Positions 8,652-16,601 of a stretch of DNA of 64,000 bases are shown here, piece after piece. Position 1 is the stretch's first letter, and each line of letters starts with the position of its first letter. Both the position numbers and the translations under genes were made by a program. The notes under the pieces were generated by a model that was given only the letters and a program-made list of their open reading frames with translations, was not told where the DNA came from and did no database searches. Source of the DNA: Hydrogenovibrio sp. JE_KL2 (lineage in GTDB: Bacteria; Pseudomonadota; Gammaproteobacteria; Thiomicrospirales; Thiomicrospiraceae); the NCBI RefSeq assembly GCF_009296185.1, contig NZ_WBJR01000004.1:186001-250000 (forward strand), written 5' to 3'.

Positions 8652-10631
8652 ATGCAGAAATCAGATACAAATGAAACCGCTCGACTTAACCCGCCTGTAT
8701 TTTTTACATCTGCAGGTCTTATCATTGCCTTGTTGATTTTTGCGGTTATCAGCCCCAAAACCGCCGACACCTCGTTCAAAGCCCTTCAAGACGCCATCGT
8801 TGATAATGGCAGTTGGTTTTATGTTCTCGCCGTCGCCATCATGTTGATTACCGTCCTCTTCTTGGGGCTGTCTCGCTATGGTGACATCAAGTTAGGGCCG
8901 GACCATGCCACGCCTGATTATTCCAAAATAACTTGGTTTTCCATGCTGTTTTCCGCCGGTATGGGAATCGGGCTGATGTTTTTCGGTGTTGCCGAGCCCG
9001 TCATGCATTATGTGAACCCGCCTACCGGCACGCCTGAAACCATCGCTGCCGCGAAAGAGTCGATGAACATTACCTTCTTCCACTGGGGACTACATGCCTG
9101 GGGCATTTACGCCATTGTTGCACTAATCTTAGCTTTTTTCAGCTATCGTCATGGACTACCTTTGACCTTAAGATCCGCCCTTTACCCCATTATCGGCGAG
9201 CGTATCTATGGTCCCATCGGCCATGCCGTTGATGTGTTTGCAGTCATAGGTACTGTTTTCGGGGTCGCCACTTCCCTTGGCTACGGGGTCTTGCAAGTCA
9301 ACTCGGGGCTTAATTACCTATTTGGCACCACCGTCAGCGTCAGCACCCAAGTCACTCTTATTATCTTTGTCAGCGCATTGGCGGTGATCTCCGTCACCAC
9401 CGGCCTGGACAAAGGGATTCGCCGCTTATCCGAATTGAACATGGGATTGGCAATTATCCTGTTACTTCTCGTACTTGCATTAGGGCCAACCGTCTATTTG
9501 TTACAAGACTTTGTACAAAATGTAGGGTCTTACGCTTCCGGCCTTGTGCAAAAAACCTTCAACCTCTATGCCTACAAAAAAACCGACTGGATAGGTGGCT
9601 GGACCATTTTCTACTGGGGCTGGTGGATTGCATGGGCTCCTTTTGTAGGATTGTTTATCGCGCGTATATCCCGTGGCAGAACCATCCGTGACTTTACCAT
9701 GGGCGTGCTTCTAGTCCCTGCGGGCTTCACTCTGATGTGGATGAGTTTCTTCGGTAACTCCGCCCTGCATATGATTATCAACGAACATATGGTGAGCTTG
9801 ACGCAAGCCGTCTCTAAAGATGCATCCACCGCATTGTTTGCTTTCTTACAGCACCTCCCGATGGGCGGTTTTCTATCGATTATTGCTATGATTATGGTAG
9901 TGGTCTTTTTTGTCACCTCCGCAGACTCGGGCGCAATGGTGGTGGATATGCTGTGCTCAAACGGTAACAACAACACCCCTTTATGGCAGCGTATCTTCTG
10001 GGCAAGTGGGGTCGGCGTTGTTGCTGCCATTCTATTGCTTGCCGGCGGGCTGAAAGCCTTGCAAACCATGACCATTGCCAGTGCGCTTCCCTTTTCGATC
10101 ATACTGCTTATCGCCACCTATGGGCTCATCAAAGCGCTGCGCGTCGACTTGGTAAAAAGAGATAGTCTGCAAATGAATGTCATGCCAACCTCTCCGGCCA
10201 TCAACAATACCGGGTGGAAAGACAGATTGAGCAACATTGTGGACTACCCGAGCGAAGAAGTGGTGAACCGCTTTATTGAGAAAACAGCCAAACCGGCATT
10301 TGAAGAAGTGTGCCAAGAGCTACAAAATCACAACTTACAAACCAATGTGCAGCGTATAGACAAAAACCGTATTCAGCTCGTCGTAGAACATGGTGAGGAA
10401 ATTGATTTTCTATATGAAATCCGTAATCGCTCCCATGTAAAACCGGAGTTTATCAACCCGGAAGCATCAACTGAAGATGTTGGAGAGGATATGCGGTACC
10501 ACCGTGCTGAAGTGCATCTGGCAGAAGGCGGTCAGGATTATGATGTTATGGGTTGGTCCAAAGAAGCGCTTATCCATGATATTATCGACCACTACCACAA
10601 ACATATGCACTTCCTGCATGTGCTGAGATAA
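8652..10631 (+). CDS. BCCT-family betaine/choline/carnitine transporter, BetT-like
   Basis: A 659-residue inner-membrane transporter with 12 predicted helices and a cytoplasmic C-terminal tail of about 150 residues. The BCCT signature GGWTIFYWGWWIAWAPFVGLFIARISRGRT is present, with the Trp-rich helix 8 that binds the trimethylammonium group. FSAGMGIGLMFFGVAEPVMHY marks the first conserved helix. Length and the long tail match BetT-type proton-coupled choline carriers better than ectoine or carnitine carriers, but the substrate is not certain. Import of compatible solutes would serve salt tolerance. It is followed 12 bp later by a thioesterase gene. Confidence 0.92.
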   Translation: MQKSDTNETARLNPPVFFTSAGLIIALLIFAVISPKTADTSFKALQDAIVDNGSWFYVLAVAIMLITVLFLGLSRYGDIKLGPDHATPDYSKITWFSMLFSAGMGIGLMFFGVAEPVMHYVNPPTGTPETIAAAKESMNITFFHWGLHAWGIYAIVALILAFFSYRHGLPLTLRSALYPIIGERIYGPIGHAVDVFAVIGTVFGVATSLGYGVLQVNSGLNYLFGTTVSVSTQVTLIIFVSALAVISVTTGLDKGIRRLSELNMGLAIILLLLVLALGPTVYLLQDFVQNVGSYASGLVQKTFNLYAYKKTDWIGGWTIFYWGWWIAWAPFVGLFIARISRGRTIRDFTMGVLLVPAGFTLMWMSFFGNSALHMIINEHMVSLTQAVSKDASTALFAFLQHLPMGGFLSIIAMIMVVVFFVTSADSGAMVVDMLCSNGNNNTPLWQRIFWASGVGVVAAILLLAGGLKALQTMTIASALPFSIILLIATYGLIKALRVDLVKRDSLQMNVMPTSPAINNTGWKDRLSNIVDYPSEEVVNRFIEKTAKPAFEEVCQELQNHNLQTNVQRIDKNRIQLVVEHGEEIDFLYEIRNRSHVKPEFINPEASTEDVGEDMRYHRAEVHLAEGGQDYDVMGWSKEALIHDIIDHYHKHMHFLHVLR

Positions 10632-10643
10632 GAGCTCAAATGC

Positions 10644-11078
10644 ATGAACGATAGGTTGCCAAGCTGGCCGCACCCCAACCCTTTTATTCTGGAACACCGG
10701 GTCAAGTCCGATGAGTTGGACTTCCTCAATCACGTCAATAACAAGGTGTATCTGGCTTGGATGGAGCATATCGCCTGGCAACACAGTCTATCTGTCGGCA
10801 TCGACTACGATCAACAGAAAGAACAAGGCAAGATTATGGTGGTGAAGCAACACGAGCTGAATTATCTCGCCCCCTGCTTTCTTGACGACAAACTCTTGAT
10901 GGGGACTTGGATAGGCGAACGCATTGGCTGTTGCCAACGCAAACGCCATTATGAAATCTATCGTGAGGCGGATGGGAAAAAAATCTTTTCAGGCCATACT
11001 ATTTGGGTCTGCATGGATCTGCACACCCAAAAAGCCTGTAAAATCCCAGACCTGTTTATTGACGCTTATCAGCAATAA
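10644..11078 (+). CDS. Hotdog-fold acyl-CoA thioesterase (4HBT/YbgC-like)
   Basis: A 144-residue single-hotdog protein. The active-site loop reads DELDFLNHVNNKVYLAWMEH, matching the DxDxxGHVNN...Y motif of 4-hydroxybenzoyl-CoA-type thioesterases, except that Leu-Asn replaces Met-Gly before His. It starts only 12 bp after the BCCT gene and so is probably cotranscribed with it, although no functional link is evident. The substrate is unknown. Confidence 0.85.
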   Translation: MNDRLPSWPHPNPFILEHRVKSDELDFLNHVNNKVYLAWMEHIAWQHSLSVGIDYDQQKEQGKIMVVKQHELNYLAPCFLDDKLLMGTWIGERIGCCQRKRHYEIYREADGKKIFSGHTIWVCMDLHTQKACKIPDLFIDAYQQ

Positions 11079-11085
11079 CCGCACA

Positions 11086-11104
11086 AAAATCTGCCAGGTT
11101 GGGG
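11086..11104 (-). repeat. 19-mer family repeat, copy 2
   Basis: AAAATCTGCCAGGTTGGGG, the exact reverse complement of the consensus. It lies 8 bp after the thioesterase stop and between convergent genes. Confidence 0.9.
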
Positions 11105-11119
11105 TAACGCAACTGAGCC

Positions 11120-11365
11120 TTAACTGTGATGTGGGTGCTCAACCGCACGGACAAGTTTATTGACGATGCGTCTAACCATCGGTGCCACAAACAGCACGAT
11201 AGGAAACGCAATCACAAAGGCTGTCCACCAAGCATGAAACCACACCATCAGAAAGTTCTCAGGCAGACCGACGTTCATATAACTGATAACGCCTGACATC
11301 AAAAACGACATGAAAAGCGCCATAAAAAAAGCAAACAAAATATGTTGGTGTCTTGGGTGAAACAT
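11120..11365 (-). CDS. DUF2798 family small membrane protein
   Basis: An 81-residue protein with two transmembrane helices (FAFFMALFMSFLMSGVISYMN and WTAFVIAFPIVLFVAPMV) separated by a short loop containing WFHAWW. It ends in a basic and His-rich cytoplasmic tail (RRIVNKLVR...HPHHS). This is the DUF2798 pattern, and the function of the family is unknown. Confidence 0.75.
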   Translation of the reverse strand: MFHPRHQHILFAFFMALFMSFLMSGVISYMNVGLPENFLMVWFHAWWTAFVIAFPIVLFVAPMVRRIVNKLVRAVEHPHHS

Positions 11366-11396
11366 AACACTCCTAACTCATAATTTTTATTCAAGT

Positions 11397-11415
11397 GGGG
11401 CTGAGCTTCAGCCCC
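11397..11415. terminator. Hairpin between tas-like and DUF2798 genes
   Basis: A perfect 8-bp stem GGGGCTGA / TCAGCCCC with loop GCT, lying beyond the 3' end of the minus-strand aldo-keto reductase gene. The following minus-strand sequence (ACTTGAATAAAAATT) is only weakly T-rich, so termination is likely but not certain. Confidence 0.5.
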
Positions 11416-11462
11416 CTACCATCGCATACTATCTGGAAAACGGCACAAAAGCCGCAAAACAC

Positions 11463-12506
11463 TTAGGGCGCAGGAATGGTGTATTGTGCATGAATCCGTT
11501 CGATTTGATAAAGCGTCTCCTCATCCAAGGTGATATTGATGGAGTCGATATTCTCCTTCAACTGTTCCATGGAGGTCGCGCCAATGATATTCGCTGATAA
11601 AAACGGACGAGAGTTCACAAACGCCAGCGCCAATTGAGTTGGCGTCAAGCCATTGCCTTTCGCCAACGCTGCGTAAAGCTCGGTCGCTTTGACTGCATTG
11701 GCTCCCATATAACGGTCGTAATTTGGGAACAACGCCAAACGTGAATTTTCCGGCTTGGCACCATTCAAATACTTACCTGACAATACCCCAAAGCCAAGCG
11801 GCGAGTAAGCCAACAACCCAATGCCCTCATGACGGGAAACTTCCGCCAAACCAACTTCATAACTGCGGTTCAACAGACTGTAGGGGTTTTGCACGGTGAC
11901 GATTTTTTGCAGGCCTTTCGCTTCGGCAATTTGCAAAAACTTCATCGCGCCCCAAGCCGTTTCATTCGACAACCCGATCTGACGGATTTTGCCTTGCTTC
12001 ACGAACTCGGTCAACACTTCCAACGTTTCTTCAAAAGGCGTTAAATCTTGCGGTTCATCTGTCCACTCATAATTCAATTTACCAAAATAGTTAGTTGGTC
12101 TTTCCGGCCAATGCAGTTGATACAAATCCAAGTAATCGGTTTGTAAACGCTTAAGAGATGCTTCTAATGCTTGGGTGATCTGCTCTCGGTTAAAGCGCCC
12201 TTTGCCATCGCGAATGTGCGAAGCCGGTCCCATCGGTCCGGCAATTTTCGATGTCAGCACTACGTCGGAGCGACGACCGTTCTTGGCGAACCAATTACCA
12301 ATTATGGTTTCGGTTGCCCCGTAAGTTTCCGCACGAGGCGGTACGGAATACAGCTCTGCCGTATCCCAGAAGTTAACGCCTTGATCCAGCGCATAATCCA
12401 TTTGCTCAAAAGCCTCTGACTGGGTGTTTTGTTCTCCCCAAGTCATGGTGCCTAAACAAATACGACTGACTTGAATATCGGTATTTCCAAGACTGTTGTA
12501 TATCAT
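11463..12506 (-). CDS. tas: NADP(H)-dependent aldo-keto reductase, Tas-like
   Basis: A 347-residue (beta/alpha)8 oxidoreductase. The N terminus LGNTDIQVSRICLGTMTWGEQNTQ and NFWDTAELYSVPPRAETYGATE closely follow E. coli Tas. The catalytic tetrad is visible as Asp and Tyr in WDTAELY, Lys in TSKIAGP and His in YQLHWPERP. The NADPH-binding C-terminal part includes NIIGATSMEQLKENI. The physiological substrate of Tas is not settled. Confidence 0.9.
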   Translation of the reverse strand: MIYNSLGNTDIQVSRICLGTMTWGEQNTQSEAFEQMDYALDQGVNFWDTAELYSVPPRAETYGATETIIGNWFAKNGRRSDVVLTSKIAGPMGPASHIRDGKGRFNREQITQALEASLKRLQTDYLDLYQLHWPERPTNYFGKLNYEWTDEPQDLTPFEETLEVLTEFVKQGKIRQIGLSNETAWGAMKFLQIAEAKGLQKIVTVQNPYSLLNRSYEVGLAEVSRHEGIGLLAYSPLGFGVLSGKYLNGAKPENSRLALFPNYDRYMGANAVKATELYAALAKGNGLTPTQLALAFVNSRPFLSANIIGATSMEQLKENIDSINITLDEETLYQIERIHAQYTIPAP

Positions 12507-12559
12507 TTGAATTCCTTTTGAATCAGTTGGTAAAATCGAAAGCCCATTTATTCAGATAC

Positions 12560-13036
12560 TTATTCCATGACTTTCGGTTCTTTTTCTCGCCATTTTCTCA
12601 TCAAGCCGTGAATGTAAATAATCAACGCAAAGAAGACCGCTGAGATGCCGCCCAAAATCAACAGGGTGCCGTTTTCATCCGGCGTCGTATCCAAAAGGAT
12701 CAACTTTCGGATGACCACAACAAAAGCGATTTCCAAGAAGGTCAAGGCATAATCGAAGCTGTTTCTAATGAATAGTGCATTAACGATTGCCAGCACGATC
12801 AGGGTGAAAAGCGCATCGGTCAACAAAACCTTCATTGACGGAAAGTTCAAAGCACCTTGATGCATCAAGAAATCAAACAACTTGTTGGAAATACTGAACA
12901 AGCACGCCGCCAAATAAACAATCATAAACACAACCAAAACAACCCTCAGCATCTTCACGAGATTGATGAGTCTTTTATCCAGATCATAATCTAGGATTTG
13001 AGAGATTTTTTTGGATAAATGATTTGAAGTCGACAT
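12560..13036 (-). CDS. PsiE-family membrane protein
   Basis: A 158-residue protein with four hydrophobic helices. The segment VLLTDALFTLIVLAIVNALF followed by ALTFLEIAFVVVIRKLILLD is typical of the phosphate-starvation-inducible PsiE family, whose molecular role is unknown. The upstream region has only a weak resemblance to a Pho box (TTGTCAT, 4 nt, CGTTAAT), so phosphate control is not established from sequence. Confidence 0.8.
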   Translation of the reverse strand: MSTSNHLSKKISQILDYDLDKRLINLVKMLRVVLVVFMIVYLAACLFSISNKLFDFLMHQGALNFPSMKVLLTDALFTLIVLAIVNALFIRNSFDYALTFLEIAFVVVIRKLILLDTTPDENGTLLILGGISAVFFALIIYIHGLMRKWREKEPKVME

Positions 13037-13098
13037 AAAACATCACGCCTTTACGAGAAAATAGAAAAAATTAACGAGTCATGACAATCCAAGTTACA

Positions 13099-13117
13099 CC
13101 CCAACCTGGTAGATTTT
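13099..13117 (+). repeat. 19-mer family repeat, copy 3 (T variant)
   Basis: CCCCAACCTGGTAGATTTT, between ovoB and psiE, 70 bp downstream of the ovoB stop in the direction of transcription. Confidence 0.9.
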
Positions 13118-13187
13118 TATCGCTTGTCTGCGTTTGGTGCTTTGCGCACTCTTTTTGAATTTCAGTCGGTAAGAATAGCACTAAATC

Positions 13188-14387
13188 CTACAATTTAGGC
13201 AGCTGATTTAATCCCATTTTGAAATGACTGAAAGCTTGTTGCAGTACCCTAGGCGGAACGGCTAGGTTCATTCGCATGAAACAGGTTCCTGCATTGGGTT
13301 TGTTGGTTTTTACATCAAACGATTCGCCATCGTTCAATCCCAACTTTGCATCGTTGACAATCCAACTTTTCAAGGCGGCATGATCCGAGCATAAGGATGA
13401 GAAATCCAGCCAGACTAGATAGGATGCCTCCGGGCGCATAACCGTCACTTGCGGAAAATGCGTTTGGAAAAAGTCGACCGTCTTGTCGATATTCTGTTGC
13501 AGGAACTGGTTTAACTCCTGCACATAGCGTCTACCCTTTTCGCTGTATGCGGCTTCAAGCGCAACGGTAGCAAATAAGTTCAACTCTTTTACACTCACCG
13601 ATTGGCTCACCTTTAAATACGCCGCTTTCAATTTGGGGTTGGCGATGATGGCATAGCCTATTTGCAGCCCGCCAAGATTGAAGGTTTTTCCCGGCGAACT
13701 CAAGGTAATCGTTTGTTGTCGAATGGCATCCGAAATCGTCGCCAGAGGGATATGTTTGCCGGCAAAAATCATGTCAGAGTGAATCTCATCGGAAACGATG
13801 GTCACTTTGTGCGTCACACAAATCTCCGCCAATTTTTTCAACTCGTTTTCTGTCCACACTCTACCGGATGGATTTTGCGGATGACAAAACAAAATCAGCT
13901 GAACCTTGTTCTCAACAATTTTAGTTTCCAACAAATCAAAGTCGATTTCATAACGCCCGTTTTTCAGTACCAACGGTGCTGTCACCAGCTTTCTGCCATT
14001 GGCTTCAGGTGCCGTTAAAAAAGGAGGATAAATCGGCGGCATCGCCAAAACAGTGCCTCCCGGCTTGGTAAACGCTTGCACCGCCATGAAAAAACCATTG
14101 GCAACATTATGGGTGAAAACGATTTCTTCGGACGTCACGTCATATTCATGAAACGCTTGCCAATCAATAATGGCTTGGTAAACCGCTTCGGACATATGGG
14201 TATAACCCAAAATCGGGTGCTCCAAACGCGTCTTGATGGCTTGCATAATGAAATTCGGCGTGGGTAAATCCATATCCGCCACCCACATGGGAAGAACATC
14301 TTCTCGACCGAACAACGCCTTTCGCAACGCATACTTTTCTGCGTCTGTATCCTCTCGAGGAAACACTCGATTAAAATCTGCCATCAT
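13188..14387 (-). CDS. ovoB: MalY/PatB-type PLP C-S lyase, probable ovothiol enzyme OvoB
   Basis: A 399-residue fold-type I PLP enzyme of the MalY/PatB beta C-S lyase group. Visible landmarks are LPMWVADMDLPTPNFI near the N terminus, HPQNPSGRVWT, IVSDEIHSDMIF with the cofactor Asp, and the Schiff-base Lys in SSPGKTFNLGGLQIG. On sequence alone it could be a cystathionine beta-lyase. Its start lies only 31 bp after the ovoA stop on the same strand, and ovothiol synthesis needs exactly such a lyase to cleave 5-histidylcysteine sulfoxide to 5-thiohistidine. I therefore infer OvoB. AAGG lies 7 nt before the chosen ATG. Confidence 0.8.
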   Translation of the reverse strand: MMADFNRVFPREDTDAEKYALRKALFGREDVLPMWVADMDLPTPNFIMQAIKTRLEHPILGYTHMSEAVYQAIIDWQAFHEYDVTSEEIVFTHNVANGFFMAVQAFTKPGGTVLAMPPIYPPFLTAPEANGRKLVTAPLVLKNGRYEIDFDLLETKIVENKVQLILFCHPQNPSGRVWTENELKKLAEICVTHKVTIVSDEIHSDMIFAGKHIPLATISDAIRQQTITLSSPGKTFNLGGLQIGYAIIANPKLKAAYLKVSQSVSVKELNLFATVALEAAYSEKGRRYVQELNQFLQQNIDKTVDFFQTHFPQVTVMRPEASYLVWLDFSSLCSDHAALKSWIVNDAKLGLNDGESFDVKTNKPNAGTCFMRMNLAVPPRVLQQAFSHFKMGLNQLPKL

Positions 14388-14418
14388 CCATTAGCCTTGT
14401 TTAAATTCTTTCAACACC

Positions 14419-16557
14419 CTAACGTTTTTTCCATAACGTGACTTGAGACAACGTATGTTGGTATTTACGCTGCGTCTCACGAATCACAAACGGAATATCG
14501 AAAGGTTCACGAATCATTGTAAACTCATCCTGCAACAAGGCGGTAATGCCTTCTAGCGTGGTGACGTTTTCACCACTTTGATCATCTTTATACCCACCCA
14601 GCCAATTGGCCTTTTCGGTAAACTCTTCCAGCCAAGTATAAGGCGAAGCCAACATCAGCAACCCGCCTTCATTCAAACGATGCGCCAAGTCTTTCAAGAA
14701 CTTGGCAGGGTCATACAGGCGATCAACCAAATTCACCGCCACCACCATGTCATAGCCGCTGAATATCGGTTTCAGGTTACTGGCATCCTGTTGCAGGAAC
14801 TCACACTTATGGGCGACATCGGCCAAACCATATTCCGCCAAGGTCTTTTCCTTGAAGTCGACAATTTCACCTTCTATCGGCAAGGTGTATAGTACCGACC
14901 CCGTTGTTTTGAGTTGATTGGCAATCTGAATGAATCTAGCCGAAAAATCCAAGCCCGTCACCTGTTCAAACCCTAGCGCCAATTCAAAGCTGGCTCGTCC
15001 GACTGAACAGCCTACTTCAAGAACAGACAAATCATCACGACCCGCAAAATCCTTATCTTCCCGAATGGCTTCTATCGCTGTACGCGCATAGCGTTGTGCG
15101 AAATTCTCTACACCGAAATAGTTTTCACCATAGTGAAACTCACAGTATTGCGCCACCGCGGCATCGGTTTCATAGGTAGAAAATTGTGTTTGCACCTCAT
15201 GATTCGACTCGATATAACGAAATCCTGCATGTTGGAAAAAATGTCGGCGGAAGGCATAACGCGAATGTCCATTGATTTCATTTCCGGTCGATATCCAGCA
15301 ACCACCCTTAAAAAGGTTATGCTTATTATCGAAAGTCGGCGTGGTGAAATCATCATACAAAGGGTGCACCTTGAAGCCTTCAAACGGGTAGATCGGGGTT
15401 TGTGTCCATTGCCAGACATTACCGATCACATCGAAAAAGTCTCCCGTTTGGTTCCAATTCACCGGCATCGAAGAGGCAAAACGTTCCAGATTGATGTTGG
15501 CAATACCCGGATGTTTCTCATGCTGTGTCAAAGCATCAGAATAATCTCTCAAACGTAGATACTCATCTTCACTCGGCAAACGAATCGGTTTACCTGTTTC
15601 ATGAGATTTCCAACGACAGAACGCACTGGCTTCCAGATAATTGACTTCTACCGGCCAATCCCAAGGCATCTGAATCTCTTCCGCCATGCAACGCAGCCAC
15701 CAATCATCGCCTTTTTTCACCCAAAACGTCGGATGCTTGTCCGGCGTAAACTGTCGCCAGCGATTGCCTTCTTCATCCCAGTAGACAGGGTTGTCATAGC
15801 CGCCGGCTTCGACAAAAGCCAAGAACTCTTTGTTGGAGCACAAAAAGGCCGCCGCCTTGAAGTCCGCCACCTCAGCTCTGTGCGTGCCATACTCATTGTC
15901 CCAACCATAAAAGTCTGCAGGGGCATGATGATCGATAGATACCTCTCCCGCCGCCACCGGAAACAGCAGATTCTCAGGCGCTTCATCACTCTCGCGACAA
16001 ACCGGAAACACTGGATGCGGCTTCACTTGCTCTAAAGGCAGCTGGCGAATCAAAACGGATGAGGTTTCCAAATGAATGCGTTCATGTTCGATCCCCATCA
16101 TCACCGGCCACATCGGGCTTTGCCAATCAATCGGCAAATGGAACTCTACGGTATCAATCAAATGATTGACCGCTTCTCTGACTTGTTGGCGATACTCTCG
16201 CACCGCATCGACGCTGGGCCAATCGTAATGTTCGTCATTGAGGTCATCCCATGACATTTCGTCGACACCAATCGCGCACATGGATTCGATTTTTGCATTG
16301 ATGCGGTTCGGTAACAACTTCGCCAATACCAGCTTATTGGTGAAAAACGTGGCGGTATGGCCGAAATAGAAAATCAACGGGTGGCGTAGAGAGCAAGGTC
16401 GCAGGTAAAAAGCATCATCCGACACAAGCGTTTCGAACAGAGTTTCATTGAGCGTATAGGTTTGGTTGAAGTAAGCCTTGATCTCGGCACGCTTCTCCTC
16501 TACTTCTCCACTGTTCAAGACGATATTGTGCGATACGATAGTTTCCAAATCCTGCAT
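14419..16557 (-). CDS. ovoA: 5-histidylcysteine sulfoxide synthase / N-methyltransferase OvoA
   Basis: A 712-residue bifunctional enzyme of ovothiol A synthesis. The N-terminal DinB-like part (about 20-170) carries the iron-site histidines: H67 in FYFGHTATF, and H158 and H162 in GIEHERIHLETS (HxxxHxE). A formylglycine-generating-enzyme-like sulfoxide synthase domain follows (about 200-440, with IRLPSEDEYLRLRD, VIGNVWQWTQTPI and FKGGCW). The C-terminal part (about 455-712) is a class I methyltransferase with VLEVGCSVGRASFELAL as the SAM motif. This three-part fusion distinguishes OvoA from EgtB, which lacks the methyltransferase. AGGGAAG precedes the ATG. The adjacent PLP lyase completes the pathway. 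Confidence 0.95.
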   Translation of the reverse strand: MQDLETIVSHNIVLNSGEVEEKRAEIKAYFNQTYTLNETLFETLVSDDAFYLRPCSLRHPLIFYFGHTATFFTNKLVLAKLLPNRINAKIESMCAIGVDEMSWDDLNDEHYDWPSVDAVREYRQQVREAVNHLIDTVEFHLPIDWQSPMWPVMMGIEHERIHLETSSVLIRQLPLEQVKPHPVFPVCRESDEAPENLLFPVAAGEVSIDHHAPADFYGWDNEYGTHRAEVADFKAAAFLCSNKEFLAFVEAGGYDNPVYWDEEGNRWRQFTPDKHPTFWVKKGDDWWLRCMAEEIQMPWDWPVEVNYLEASAFCRWKSHETGKPIRLPSEDEYLRLRDYSDALTQHEKHPGIANINLERFASSMPVNWNQTGDFFDVIGNVWQWTQTPIYPFEGFKVHPLYDDFTTPTFDNKHNLFKGGCWISTGNEINGHSRYAFRRHFFQHAGFRYIESNHEVQTQFSTYETDAAVAQYCEFHYGENYFGVENFAQRYARTAIEAIREDKDFAGRDDLSVLEVGCSVGRASFELALGFEQVTGLDFSARFIQIANQLKTTGSVLYTLPIEGEIVDFKEKTLAEYGLADVAHKCEFLQQDASNLKPIFSGYDMVVAVNLVDRLYDPAKFLKDLAHRLNEGGLLMLASPYTWLEEFTEKANWLGGYKDDQSGENVTTLEGITALLQDEFTMIREPFDIPFVIRETQRKYQHTLSQVTLWKKR

Positions 16558-16601
16558 TTCTTCCCTCTTTACTCACTTAATTCTCATTACATGCCTAACG
16601 A

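Noticed and set aside
13037-13187. Pho box upstream of psiE
   Set aside because: The best match (TTGTCAT, 4 nt, CGTTAAT) fits only 6/7 and 4/7, too weak to call.
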